Shown piece by piece: positions 27,006 through 35,995 of a DNA stretch of 64,000 nucleotides. The position numbers were made by a program, and so were the translations under genes. The stretch is from Deltaproteobacteria bacterium. Lineage in GTDB: Bacteria; Desulfobacterota; Desulfuromonadia; Geobacterales; Geobacteraceae. Where the stretch lies: assembly GCA_021847245.1 (NCBI GenBank), contig JAJZUC010000005.1, forward strand, positions 1-64,000, written 5' to 3'. Under the pieces are notes generated by a model. The model was not told the origin of the DNA, ran no database searches, and worked only from the letters and a program-made list of their open reading frames with translations. The number at the start of each line of letters is the position of its first letter. The first letter of the stretch is position 1.

Positions 27006-28451
27006 TCAGTTCGGCAGGGAGGGAAGCTCCACTCCGGCCATCTTCTGGACCATGCGCACCACCTGGCAGCTGTAGCCGAACTCGTTGTCGTACCAGACGT
27101 AGAGGACGCAGCGGTTTCCCTGGACGATGGTCGCCAGGGAATCGACCACCCCGGCGTGGCGGGAGCCGACGAAGTCGCTGGAGACGACTTCCGGGGAGTT
27201 GGTGTAGTCGATCTGGTTATGCAGCGGCGAGTTGAGGGAAATCTCGCGCAGGTAACGGTTGATCTCCGCCACGTCGATCGTCCGGGAAAGTTCCAGGTTG
27301 AGGATCGCCAGGGAGACGTTCGGGGTCGGGACCCGGATGGCGTTGCCGGTCAGCTTGCCGGTCAGCTCGGGGAGCGCCTTGGCTACGGCCTTGGCGGCGC
27401 CGGTCTCGGTGATGACCATGTTGAGAGGGGCGCTGCGGCCGCGGCGGGACGCCTTGTGATAGTTGTCGATCAGGTTCTGGTCGTTGGTGTAGGAGTGGCA
27501 CGTCTCCACGTGGCCGCTGACGATGCCGAACCGGTCGTTGACCGCCTTGAGCACCGGCACGATGGCGTTGGTGGTGCAGCTGGCGGCGGAGAAGATCCGT
27601 TCCTCCGGGGTGATCAGGTCGTTGTTCACCCCGGCGACGATGTTCGGGATGTCGCCCTTGCCGGGGGCGGTGAGGACGACCTTGGCGATCCCCTGTGCCT
27701 GCAGGTGACGGCCGAGTCCTTCGCGGTCGCGCCACTTCCCGGTGTTGTCGATGAGGATCGCGTTATGGATGCCGTACCGGGTGTAGTCGACGGTTTCGGG
27801 GGCGTCGGCGTAGATGATGCGGATCAGGTTGCCGTTGGCGATGATGGCGTTTTCTTCCTCGTCGATGGTGATGATCCCGTTGAAATGGCCGTGCACCGAG
27901 TCGCGGCGCAGCAGGCTCGCCCGTTTCGCCAGGTCGTCGGCGCTCCCCTTGCGCACCACGGCGGCCCGCAGCCGCAGCTTCTCGCCGCTTCCCGATTTCT
28001 CGACGAGGATCCGGGCAAGGAGCCGGCCGATCCGGCCGAAACCGTAGAGAACCACATCCTGCGGCTCGCTCAGCAGCGGCACCCGGCCGGTGTTTACCGC
28101 AGCCAGTTCCCGGGTGACGAATTCCTCGACCCCCACCTTGCCACCCTGGGCCTGGTAGGCGACGGTCAGTTTGCCGATATCGATCCGCGCCGGCGCCAGA
28201 TCGAGGGTCGTCATCGCCTTGAGGAGCGGATAGGTGTCGAGGACCGAAAGCTCGTCGTCGAGGATGAGGCGGGCGAAACGGTGCGTCTTGAGGATGTCGA
28301 TGGGGGTACTGTTGACGAGCGAACGGCCGTAGACCGTGGTCACAATGTTGTGCTCCCGGTAGAGATGACCGACCAGCGGCAGCATCTGTTCGGCGCACTC
28401 TTCGAGGCTCTGCCATTCCTTGATGTAGGCTACCTGTTTCCTGTTGTTCAT
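27006..28451 (-). CDS. gap: Glyceraldehyde-3-phosphate dehydrogenase, long form
   Basis: 481 aa from the ATG at 28451, behind a GAGAAGGGA site; the ORF-track start is too far upstream. About 130 residues of N-terminal sequence (QVAYIKEWQSLEECAEQMLPLVGHLYREHNIVTTVYGRSLVN) precede the NAD-binding LYGFGRIGRLLARIL. The catalytic motif SAASCTTNAIVPVLKA with its nucleophilic Cys is intact, and VWYDNEFGYSCQVVRM closes the protein. This is the roughly 480-aa GAPDH subfamily found in many proteobacteria beside or instead of the 335-aa enzyme. Whether it works in glycolysis or gluconeogenesis cannot be told from sequence. Confidence 0.93.
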   Translation of the reverse strand: MNNRKQVAYIKEWQSLEECAEQMLPLVGHLYREHNIVTTVYGRSLVNSTPIDILKTHRFARLILDDELSVLDTYPLLKAMTTLDLAPARIDIGKLTVAYQAQGGKVGVEEFVTRELAAVNTGRVPLLSEPQDVVLYGFGRIGRLLARILVEKSGSGEKLRLRAAVVRKGSADDLAKRASLLRRDSVHGHFNGIITIDEEENAIIANGNLIRIIYADAPETVDYTRYGIHNAILIDNTGKWRDREGLGRHLQAQGIAKVVLTAPGKGDIPNIVAGVNNDLITPEERIFSAASCTTNAIVPVLKAVNDRFGIVSGHVETCHSYTNDQNLIDNYHKASRRGRSAPLNMVITETGAAKAVAKALPELTGKLTGNAIRVPTPNVSLAILNLELSRTIDVAEINRYLREISLNSPLHNQIDYTNSPEVVSSDFVGSRHAGVVDSLATIVQGNRCVLYVWYDNEFGYSCQVVRMVQKMAGVELPSLPN

Positions 28452-28755
28452 CGTCGATCCCTTCTCCCTTCGAATGTAACGCAAGTGCGAATCACTCATT
28501 CTAAAATATGGATGCCACTTTCTCAATAGGAACCACGGGAATACGGATAAAATCCTGATTGAAGGAACGGTTCAACGCTCTCATGAAGAGGACTCCGTTT
28601 TTTCGTTTATTTTACAGTCCTGACGGATATCTTTACAAAAATGCTGAAGACAGACGGGGGGGCTGAAAAAACTCCAATGATATCAATATTATTTTTGCGG
28701 CATGTTATTTGAATTGACGCTGTGTAAGATTGGCTGCGAAAGGAGGGGAAAAACC
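28452..28755. other. Intergenic region between gap and the PEP-CTERM gene
   Basis: This 304-bp divergent spacer is AT-rich between about 28600 and 28700 and contains no credible gene. I looked specifically for a GEMM cyclic-di-GMP riboswitch, common before such genes in Geobacter, and found none of its conserved core. No clean -24/-12 or -35/-10 pair stands out. Confidence 0.5.
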
Positions 28756-29466
28756 ATGAAAACTTCAGGTGCGAAGGTCTCACTGTCGTTGATGTCACTG
28801 GTCGCCGTACTGCTCCTCGGAGTCATCCAGGCCCACGCGCTCAGCCTGACGACCGATGCCAACGCGGTGCTGGCAAATGGTTCGATCGATTGGGGAGGAT
28901 TGGGACCAGACCGTACCCAACTGTCTCAACCTTTTTCGGTCGCGGTGAACGGAATCTCCGGACTGGAAGCGGTGGTGAGCAAGTCATCGCCAGGTCCGAT
29001 GGAGATTCGCGTCCAGGGGAGTTCGTGGGCTGGCAACTTCGGAACGGGGGAATCGCTCCTCTGGACAATGCACACAAACGGCCCGATGATTCTTGATTTT
29101 AACGCCGGTGTAAGCGGTGTGGGCGCCCAGATCCAGTCGAACTATTACGGCGATTTCCTCGCGACGATAGAAGCCTTCGACCTGAGCGGCGCATCATTGG
29201 GGGCGTTCACCGTGCAGGGACGCTCGGACGACGACGGGAATGATAGTGCCCTCTTCCTCGGAGTGCTGAGTGACCTGGCGAACATCGATAAAATTGCTTT
29301 TAACGTATCGAGAGCAGGCGCAGCGGGTGGTGACGATTTCGCCATAAACGGTCCGGTGGTGAAAGGGCAGTCGCCGCAACCCGCACCGGTGCCGGAGCCG
29401 GCGACTTTCCTGCTGGTCGGCGCCGGACTGGTTGGTGCAGCGTTTGCGAAAAGAAGGCGGAGCTGA
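28756..29466 (+). CDS. PEP-CTERM sorted surface protein
   Basis: 236 aa from the ATG behind AGGAGGGG. A signal peptide (VSLSLMSLVAVLLLGVIQAHA) leads into a beta-rich body (residues about 30-205, with GVGAQIQSNYYGDFLATIEAFDLSG). The C-terminus PAPVPEPATFLLVGAGLVGAAFAKRRRS is a textbook PEP-CTERM signal: VPEP motif, transmembrane helix and basic tail, recognised by an exosortase. No exosortase gene is in the window, so it must be elsewhere. The body resembles other PEP-CTERM proteins of unknown function and has no catalytic motif I recognise. Confidence 0.88.
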   Translation: MKTSGAKVSLSLMSLVAVLLLGVIQAHALSLTTDANAVLANGSIDWGGLGPDRTQLSQPFSVAVNGISGLEAVVSKSSPGPMEIRVQGSSWAGNFGTGESLLWTMHTNGPMILDFNAGVSGVGAQIQSNYYGDFLATIEAFDLSGASLGAFTVQGRSDDDGNDSALFLGVLSDLANIDKIAFNVSRAGAAGGDDFAINGPVVKGQSPQPAPVPEPATFLLVGAGLVGAAFAKRRRS

Positions 29467-29493
29467 GGAGATATCCGGTTTCCTGTCAGACGG

Positions 29494-29524
29494 AAGGGGG
29501 TGCCAGATGGTACCCCTTTTTTTG
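29494..29524 (+). terminator. Terminator after the PEP-CTERM gene
   Basis: AAGGGGGTGCC, loop AGAT, GGTACCCC then TTTTTTTT. The stem has one bulge and one G-U pair but the T-run is long. Confidence 0.75.
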
Positions 29525-29582
29525 CGAGTGCGGTTGAAAGAGGGACGTGATACGGTATTTGGCCGACATGCGTGGCGGCGGC

Positions 29583-29732
29583 TTAGCCTCCTTGCATGTT
29601 CTCGTAGAAGAGAAAGACGAGAAGGACGACGAGGGCCGAGGCAATTACGGTCAGGATGATGGCAATGACCAGGTTCACCGTATCGCGAACCTTCTCCTGC
29701 GGGGTCCGTGTTTCCCTGAAGTATCTCCCCAT
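29583..29732 (-). CDS. Small single-pass membrane protein (below the ORF-track limit)
   Basis: 49 aa, read directly from the minus strand. It starts at ATG 29732 after a good AAAGGGAGAG site: MGRYFRETRTPQEKV, then a single hydrophobic helix (LVIAIILTVIASALVVLLVFLFY) and a short ENMQGG tail ending at TAA. The pattern of a charged N-terminus and one transmembrane helix is that of small membrane regulators or complex subunits. I do not recognise a family. It stands alone, between the PEP-CTERM terminator and a divergently transcribed hypothetical gene. Confidence 0.65.
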   Translation of the reverse strand: MGRYFRETRTPQEKVRDTVNLVIAIILTVIASALVVLLVFLFYENMQGG

Positions 29733-29955
29733 ACTCTCCCTTTCCGCCCTGCATCAAGGATGGTGGCCCGCTTTCGGTGTATTCACACTGTATCCAAATT
29801 CGGTCCCAATATCAAGCATGCCATCCCTCCTCTCGGCTTCGGGACTTCGACGTATATGAGCTTGCAGGAGAACGGTATTCTGTATACACTGTAGAGAGCT
29901 AGAGGCGCCACGAGATGGCCTGATCGGGAATCCACTCGCAACGGAGCGGAAGGTC

Positions 29956-30420
29956 ATGGACTGCATTGCGCTCAAAAAGTTGATTGCCACCGACAACCAG
30001 CTCTCGCAGATACACTTCCTCCTCAAGACCAAGGCGAAACGGGGGGAATCCGACGCCTTCGTCTATAATGCCGGCCGGTTCTTCGATCGCCACGAGGAAA
30101 CCCATCATCGGACGATCATTTCAAGGCGGGACGACTCAAACGACGCCACACTCTGCCGCGGTCTCGTCAGGCTCGGACTGATGATTCTCACTGCGGGCTT
30201 CGGCATCCTTATACAATCCATCATCGCCATTGCCGTTATTCCTCTGGTCCTCTCCCTGCTTTGGGGGGAGGTGGCCTTGATCCGTCGGGCGTACCTCTAT
30301 GACCGCTGCCTGAAGGAGTACCTCAAGACCCTGCGTCAGACCCGCATTCCTCGCCGGGAGGCGTTCCTGAGGGAGATGATGCAGCAGGTCTCTTACATTG
30401 CCGGCTGCGGCCGCTCGTGA
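29956..30420 (+). CDS. Hypothetical membrane protein
   Basis: 154 aa from ATG 29956 with CGGAAGG upstream. The N-terminal 65 residues are basic and hydrophilic (LLKTKAKRGESDAFVYNAGRFFDRHEETHH). One or two hydrophobic stretches follow (GLMILTAGFGILIQSIIAIAVIPLVLSLLW), then a basic amphipathic C-terminus (YDRCLKEYLKTLRQTRIPRREAFLREMM). No known domain is apparent. It may be a small envelope or signalling protein; nothing in the context specifies more. Confidence 0.6.
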   Translation: MDCIALKKLIATDNQLSQIHFLLKTKAKRGESDAFVYNAGRFFDRHEETHHRTIISRRDDSNDATLCRGLVRLGLMILTAGFGILIQSIIAIAVIPLVLSLLWGEVALIRRAYLYDRCLKEYLKTLRQTRIPRREAFLREMMQQVSYIAGCGRS

Positions 30421-30445
30421 CGAGGCCGGCTTCCACGGTGGAGCC

Positions 30446-30469
30446 AACCGGCAACAGGCCGGTTTTTTT
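30446..30469 (+). terminator. Terminator after the hypothetical membrane protein gene
   Basis: AACCGGC, loop AACAG, GCCGGTT then TTTTT. A 7-bp stem with a good T-run. Confidence 0.8.
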
Positions 30470-30512
30470 GTGCCCGCAACATGGGCAGTCCCCCATCGGC
30501 CGGGATAACCGG

Positions 30513-30540
30513 TTGCATGGCCTGGATTGATTCATATACT
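30513..30540 (+). promoter_or_regulatory. Candidate sigma-70 promoter of the ligase/acyltransferase gene
   Basis: TTGCAT (30513-30518), a 16-bp spacer and TATACT (30535-30540) lie 45 bp upstream of the chosen start. Confidence 0.5.
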
Positions 30541-30585
30541 GTATTCCACCGCTGCGGCGACTTCACTCTCCTTTCAGGGCATACC

Positions 30586-33063
30586 ATGAACACTCTGGCC
30601 GATCTGCTGGCTACCTTTACCGCCCATGGCGACCGTACCGCCTTTGTCCACCGGACAGGGGTGCGACGGCTCATCTTTTCCTATGCCGACCTCCATCTCC
30701 TGGCCCTGCGGATGAACGGCTGGCTGGCCGACCGGGGGGTGGGACCCGGGGACCGCGTGCTTCTCTGGGGGCCGAACTCCCCGTGGTGGGGGGCGGCATT
30801 CTGGGGGATCGTCGCCCGCGGGGCCGTGGCGGTGCCGGTCGACTTCATGTCGGGGACGGATCGGGCCGAGACCATCGCCGCTCTCACGGAGGCCTCCCTC
30901 GTGATCCAGAGCCGGGACAAGCTCGACCGTCTCGTCGGGCGGCCATCGGTCCTCTTCGAGGAGCTTCCCTTCCTGCTGGCGGAAAGGGAGCCACTGTCCG
31001 ACGTTTATTCCCCCGAGCCGGACGAGATGGCCGAGCTCATCTACACTTCCGGCACCACAGGCAATCCCAAGGGGGTGATCCTCACCCATCGCAACCTGAT
31101 CGCCAACCTGCTCCAGGTGGACCGCCATATCCCCGTCGTGACGCCGGAGTTCGCCTTTCTCTCCCTCCTGCCGCTTTCCCACATGTTCGAGCAGATGGGG
31201 GGATTCCTCACCCCTCTGTTCAACGGGGCGTCCATCGTCTACATCCGGACCCTGAAACCGTCGGCGATCCTCGAAGCCCTGGGGGAAGAGGACGTATCCG
31301 CCGCGGTCGCGGTGCCGCGGCTGCTCCAGCTCCTGCGAAGCTCCATCGAGCGGGAACTGGCGGCAAAGGGGCTTTCCTGGCTCTTCGAGCGGCTTCTGGC
31401 CGCGGGGAGCCGCCTGCCGCCGGCGTGGCGCCGGCTTCTCTTCTTTCCCGTCCGGCGGAAGTTCGGCCGCTCCTTCAGGCTCTTCGTCTCGGGGGGGGCC
31501 CCCCTTGACCCCGATCTCTTCCGTTTCTGGGACGCCATGGGGTTCACCGTCGTCGAGGGATACGGTCTCACGGAGTGCGCGCCGGTCCTGACGGCCAACA
31601 CCATGGAGCACCAGGTGGCCGGCTCCGTGGGTGCGCCGCTGCCGGGAGTCGAGCTGCGCCTTGAGGGGGGGGAGATCTTGGTCCGGGGGGAGAACGTCTT
31701 TCACGGCTACTACCGGAACGGCGAGGCAACCAGCGAGGCCTTTGTCGACGGGTGGTTCCGCACCGGCGATCTCGGGGAGCTCGACGAAGCCGGATGGCTC
31801 CGGATCAAGGGGCGGAGCAAGGAGCTGATCGTCACCGGTGCGGGGGTAAACGTCTATCCGGACGAGATCGAGGCGATCCTGGAGCGGACGGCGGGGGTGC
31901 GGGAGGGATGCGTCATCGGCCTCGACCGGGGGACGGGGGAGGAGGTTCACGCCGTCCTGATCCCGGACGGAAGCGGCCGTCCGCCCGAGGAGATCGTCGC
32001 CGAGGTGAACGGGCGCCTCGATGAGCTGCACCGGATCACCTCGTTCACGGTCTGGCCCGAGGCCGAATTTCCCAAGACCACCACCATGAAGATCCGGAAG
32101 TTCCAGGTCAAGGAACGGGTGCTCCAGGGGAGCGCCGGCGGCGGAGGGACGGGGCGCGTCGACCGCCTGGCGGCATTGATCGCCTCGGTGACCGGGATGC
32201 CGACGGAGCGGGTGACCGATGAGGCGGTCCTTGCCACCGACCTGGGGCTCACCTCCATCGGCCGGCTCGAACTCGTCAATGCCCTGGAGCTCGAATTCCG
32301 CCTCGACCTGGAGGACTCGGCCATCGGACCCGCAACCCGGGTCGGCGAGCTGCGGGAGATCATCCGGCGGCGGGAAAGGATCGAGGTCCGCGAGCACTTC
32401 CGCCCCTGGGCCGCCGGGAGGGGTGCGCGGGGGGTGCGCCGCTTTCTCGACGCCGTTCTCCACTTTCCCCTGGTGCGCCGCTTCGTCTCCCTGGAGGTCG
32501 ACGGACTCCGGAACCTGGAAGGGATCGAGGGGCCGGTCATGTTCATCTCCAACCACCAGAGCTACTTAGACCACCCGACAATCATGCTCGCCCTGCCGCC
32601 GCCCCTCCGCTACAACACCGCCACGGCGGCCTGGGAGGAGTTCTTCTTCCGCAACTATCGTAACTTCGCCCAGAAGCTCTGGAAACGTCTCACCTACGAG
32701 TACGCCTCCGTCGCCTTCACGGTCTTTCCCCTTCCCCAGAGCAGGGGGTTCAGGGGGGCGCTCCGTCACATGGGGGAGTTGACGGATTGGGGGATGAACA
32801 CCCTGGTTTTCCCCGAGGGTGAACGCTCCTTCGACGGGACGCTCCTCCCGTTCCAGCAGGGGCTCGGGATCATGGTCCGCGAGCTCGGCGTGCCGGTGGT
32901 GCCGGTCAGGATCCAGGGGCTGGAGCGCGTCTTCCCCCGCGGCACGGCGTGGCCGCGGCGGGGACCGGTGCGGGTCCGGTTCGGGAAGCCACTTTACTTC
33001 GGCACCGAGTCGCCGTCGGAGATCGTGGCGCGGGCGCAGCGGGCGGTGGAGGAGCTTTCGTGA
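30586..33063 (+). CDS. AMP-dependent acyl ligase / acyl carrier domain / PlsC acyltransferase fusion
   Basis: 825 aa from ATG 30586; the ORF-track start lies upstream of the promoter. Three domains are visible in order. Residues about 1-510 are an AMP-forming acyl ligase (LIYTSGTTGNPKGVILTHRN, FVSGGAPLDPDLFRFWDAMG, EGYGLTECAPVL, GWFRTGDLGELDEAGWLRIKGRSKELIV). About 530-600 is a carrier-like domain with the phosphopantetheine serine in DLGLTSIGRLELVNALE. The last 200 residues are a PlsC-type acyltransferase (MFISNHQSYLDHPT, LVFPEGERSFDG). Together they could activate a fatty acid, load it on the carrier and transfer it to a glycerol or lyso-lipid acceptor. The stop overlaps the next gene's start. 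Confidence 0.88.
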   Translation: MNTLADLLATFTAHGDRTAFVHRTGVRRLIFSYADLHLLALRMNGWLADRGVGPGDRVLLWGPNSPWWGAAFWGIVARGAVAVPVDFMSGTDRAETIAALTEASLVIQSRDKLDRLVGRPSVLFEELPFLLAEREPLSDVYSPEPDEMAELIYTSGTTGNPKGVILTHRNLIANLLQVDRHIPVVTPEFAFLSLLPLSHMFEQMGGFLTPLFNGASIVYIRTLKPSAILEALGEEDVSAAVAVPRLLQLLRSSIERELAAKGLSWLFERLLAAGSRLPPAWRRLLFFPVRRKFGRSFRLFVSGGAPLDPDLFRFWDAMGFTVVEGYGLTECAPVLTANTMEHQVAGSVGAPLPGVELRLEGGEILVRGENVFHGYYRNGEATSEAFVDGWFRTGDLGELDEAGWLRIKGRSKELIVTGAGVNVYPDEIEAILERTAGVREGCVIGLDRGTGEEVHAVLIPDGSGRPPEEIVAEVNGRLDELHRITSFTVWPEAEFPKTTTMKIRKFQVKERVLQGSAGGGGTGRVDRLAALIASVTGMPTERVTDEAVLATDLGLTSIGRLELVNALELEFRLDLEDSAIGPATRVGELREIIRRRERIEVREHFRPWAAGRGARGVRRFLDAVLHFPLVRRFVSLEVDGLRNLEGIEGPVMFISNHQSYLDHPTIMLALPPPLRYNTATAAWEEFFFRNYRNFAQKLWKRLTYEYASVAFTVFPLPQSRGFRGALRHMGELTDWGMNTLVFPEGERSFDGTLLPFQQGLGIMVRELGVPVVPVRIQGLERVFPRGTAWPRRGPVRVRFGKPLYFGTESPSEIVARAQRAVEELS

Positions 33064-35684
33064 CCGCATGGCATACCCTTTCCGCAGAGGCTGCGCTCGA
33101 ACGGCTCAACTCCGCCCGGCGGGGGATTTCGTCCGCCGAGGCGGGCCGCCGCCTGGAAGATACCGGTCCCAATGAGCTGGCCGAACGGGGAGGGCGCTCC
33201 CCCTTTACCATGTTCGTCTCCCAGTTCACCGACTTCATGATCCTCGTCCTCCTGGCGGCCGCCCTGGTGGCAGGGGCCATCGGCGACCTGGGGGACGCGG
33301 CCCCCATCGTGACCATCGTGATCCTCAACGCCATCATCGGCTTTATCCAGGAGTACCGCGCGGAGCGAGCCATGGCGGCCCTGCGGGAGATGGCGGGGAG
33401 CACGGCGACGCTGCTGCGCGACGGCGCGCCGGTCACGGTTCCCGCGCGGGAGATCGTGCCGGGAGACCTGGTTCTCCTGGAGGCGGGAAAGGTGGTCCCC
33501 GCCGATCTGCGGCTCGTGGAGGCGGCCCGCCTGACCATCGTGGAGGCGGCCCTGACCGGCGAGTCATTCCCGGTGGAGAAGACGACGGAGCCGGTTGCCG
33601 GAGACGATCTCCCCCTCGGCGACCGGCGCTCCATGGCCTACAAGGGGACGGTGGTCACCCATGGCCGCGGCGCTGGAGTGGCCGTGGCCACCGGCATGGC
33701 GACGGAGCTTGGCCGGATCGCCGCCATGATCCGGGGGGAGGTGGAGACGAAGACCCCCCTCCAGCGCCGCCTCGCCGCTTTCGGCCGACGCCTCGCCATA
33801 GCCATCATATTCGTCTGCGCGGCGATCTTCACCCTGGGGCTTCTGCGGGGCGAACCGCTTCTCCTCATGTTTCTCACCGCCGTTTCCCTCGCCGTGGCGG
33901 CGATCCCAGAGGCCCTGCCGGCGGTGGTGACCATCACCCTCGCCCTGGGCGCCCGGAGGATGGTGCGCCAGAATGCCCTCATCCGGCGGCTGCCGGCGGT
34001 GGAAACCCTCGGCTCGGTCTCCTACATCTGCTCGGACAAGACCGGCACCCTCACGCGGAACCGGATGACGGTGGAGACCCTCTGCGTCGACGGCGTTCTT
34101 CGCACCGTCGGGGAGATGCGGGCGGATCCCCCGTCCGGCGCTTCGTACCGGCTCCTCATGACGGCCATGGCCCTCTGCAACGATGCCCGCGTCGACGACG
34201 GGGGCAACCTCGTCGGCGACCCCACGGAAACGGCGCTTCTGGCGGCGGCGCAGGACGCGGGCTTCGACCGGTCGGCCCTGGGGGAGGAGCGACCCCGGAT
34301 TGCGGAACTCCCCTTCGACTCCGAGCGCAAGTGCATGACCACCTTGCACCGCGAGGGACCGGCGGTCGTCGCCTTCACCAAGGGGGCGGCGGAGGTGATC
34401 CTCGCCCGGGCGGAGACGATGCTGACGTCCCGCGGGGAGCTCCCCCTCGACCGGGACGAGATCGCCGGGGTCGCCGACCGGCTGGCAGGGGAGGGGATGC
34501 GGGTGCTGGCGGTGGCCATGCGAAGATGGGAGAGCGTTCCCGTCCCCCTGGAGAGTGAGACGGCGGAGACGGGGCTCGTTTTTCTCGGTCTGGCGGGGAT
34601 GCTCGACCCGCCGCGGGAGGAGGTGAAGGAGGCGGTGGCCCAGTGCCGGACCGCCGGGATTACCCCGGTGATGATCACCGGCGACCATCCGCTGACGGCG
34701 CTCGTGATCGCCCGCAGGCTCGATATCGTGCGCGACGGCGACGAGGTCGTCGTCACCGGCCGGGAACTGGCCGCAATGACGCCGGAAGAACTGGCGCGGC
34801 GCGTGGAGTCGATCCGGATCTACGCCCGGGTGGCCCCCGAGCAGAAGCTTGCCATCGTCAAGTCGCTCCAGGCCCACGGGCATTTCGTCGCCATGACCGG
34901 CGACGGGGTAAACGACGCACCGGCCCTCAAGCGTGCCGACATCGGGGTCGCCATGGGGGTTACCGGCACCGACGTCGCCAAGGAGGCGTCGGCCATGGTC
35001 CTGCTGGACGACAACTTTGCGACCATCGTCAAGGCGGTGCGGGAGGGGCGGCGGATCTACGCCAATATCCTCCGGTTCATCACCTACTCCATCACGAGCA
35101 ACACCGGCACCCTGGTCGCCATCACCCTCGCGCCGTTTTTCGGCCTGCCGCTGCCGCTCCTGCCGCTGCAGATCCTCTGGCTCAACCTTCTCTGCGACAG
35201 CCTCCCCGGCCTGGCCCTGGCTGGGGAGCCCGCCGGGCGGGGGATCATGAACCGTCCGCCCGTTAAACCCTCCGAAGGGATCTTTGCCGGCGGCCGGGGG
35301 CTCTACGTGGCCGGCCACGGCCTTCTCATCGGAGCCGTGGCCCTGGCGCTCCAGGCCTATGCCCTGCGCCGCGGCCTTCCCTGGCAGACCATGGTCTTTA
35401 CCTTCCTCGTGGTCAACCGGCTCGCCGTGGCCCAGGCGGTCCGCTCCGACCGCGATTCCCTCTTCCGGATCGGCATCTTCTCCAACCTCCCCCTGGCCGG
35501 CGCCATGCTCATCACCCTCCTCCTCCAGCTGGCGGTGGTCTATGTCCCCCCGCTCTCGGCGGTTTTCTCCACCACTCCCCTTCCGTTCGGGCCTCTTCTC
35601 TTCACGCTGGTACTGGCCGGCGGCATGCTGGCGATGTCGGAGATGCAGAAGCTCGTTCTGCGGCTCCGGCAGAGAGGGCTTTAA
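33060..35684 (+). CDS. Cation-transporting P-type ATPase, Ca2+/PMR1-like (P2-type)
   Basis: 874 aa from the GTG at 33060, overlapping the previous stop (GTGA) and preceded by GGAGGAG; the ORF-track start reads back into the upstream gene. The domain order is that of P2-type pumps: cation ATPase N-terminus (WHTLSAEAALERLNSARRGISSAEA), actuator (LTGESFPVE), phosphorylation loop CSDKTGTLTRNRMTVE, ATP-binding region with KGAAEVIL, hinge TGDGVNDAPALKRADIGVAMG, and M5-M10 helices including LQILWLNLLCDSLPGLALA. Conserved PEALPAVVT in M4 fits Ca2+ (or Mn2+) transport. Coupling to a lipid acyltransferase gene hints at membrane homeostasis, as inference. Confidence 0.92.
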   Translation: MTAWHTLSAEAALERLNSARRGISSAEAGRRLEDTGPNELAERGGRSPFTMFVSQFTDFMILVLLAAALVAGAIGDLGDAAPIVTIVILNAIIGFIQEYRAERAMAALREMAGSTATLLRDGAPVTVPAREIVPGDLVLLEAGKVVPADLRLVEAARLTIVEAALTGESFPVEKTTEPVAGDDLPLGDRRSMAYKGTVVTHGRGAGVAVATGMATELGRIAAMIRGEVETKTPLQRRLAAFGRRLAIAIIFVCAAIFTLGLLRGEPLLLMFLTAVSLAVAAIPEALPAVVTITLALGARRMVRQNALIRRLPAVETLGSVSYICSDKTGTLTRNRMTVETLCVDGVLRTVGEMRADPPSGASYRLLMTAMALCNDARVDDGGNLVGDPTETALLAAAQDAGFDRSALGEERPRIAELPFDSERKCMTTLHREGPAVVAFTKGAAEVILARAETMLTSRGELPLDRDEIAGVADRLAGEGMRVLAVAMRRWESVPVPLESETAETGLVFLGLAGMLDPPREEVKEAVAQCRTAGITPVMITGDHPLTALVIARRLDIVRDGDEVVVTGRELAAMTPEELARRVESIRIYARVAPEQKLAIVKSLQAHGHFVAMTGDGVNDAPALKRADIGVAMGVTGTDVAKEASAMVLLDDNFATIVKAVREGRRIYANILRFITYSITSNTGTLVAITLAPFFGLPLPLLPLQILWLNLLCDSLPGLALAGEPAGRGIMNRPPVKPSEGIFAGGRGLYVAGHGLLIGAVALALQAYALRRGLPWQTMVFTFLVVNRLAVAQAVRSDRDSLFRIGIFSNLPLAGAMLITLLLQLAVVYVPPLSAVFSTTPLPFGPLLFTLVLAGGMLAMSEMQKLVLRLRQRGL

Positions 35685-35909
35685 GTTAACTACTTTGTCA
35701 CATTCGACATCAGTGCCCGGGAGGGGGGGCCGGGGACTCTCCCTCCGAAAGAATTCCAAGCGTCACCGCCAGTCGCACGATTCACCTGAACAGGCGATTT
35801 TGCGGCTTTCCTTTCGCATTGACATCGTGGTTTCTTGCGGGATTTTGAAATGAAAGAGGGGTGCCCCTCCTTGCGGATGTCGGCACCCCCTTTGGGAAAA
35901 TCTGATTTT
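35685..35909. other. Intergenic region with a weak hairpin
   Basis: No gene is supported here; the ORF-track reading frames are short, basic and lack start signals. A GGGGTGCC / GGCACCCC hairpin (35858-35889) followed by TTT could be the terminator for the P-type ATPase unit, but its loop is long. Confidence 0.45.
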
Positions 35910-35995
35910 GTGAGGCGTGAGGAGTGAGGCGGAAAACCTCTACGTATCGTTCTTGTTGCTGATTTACACCTCACACCTCACTCCTCACCCCTCAC
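35910..35995. repeat. Inverted arms built from GTGAGNN heptamers
   Basis: The left arm is GTGAGGC GTGAGGA GTGAGG (35910-35929). The right arm is the complementary CCTCACTCCTCACCCCTCAC (35976-35995, 19 of 20 positions matching), itself part of a CTCACNC heptamer run of four units. The right arm ends on the stop codon of the CheX-like gene. The same heptamer logic recurs at 43.9 kb. Confidence 0.75.

Noticed and set aside
28452-28755. Possible GEMM cyclic-di-GMP riboswitch before the PEP-CTERM gene
   Set aside because: The conserved core (GCAAAGCC-type elements and tetraloop receptor) is not present.
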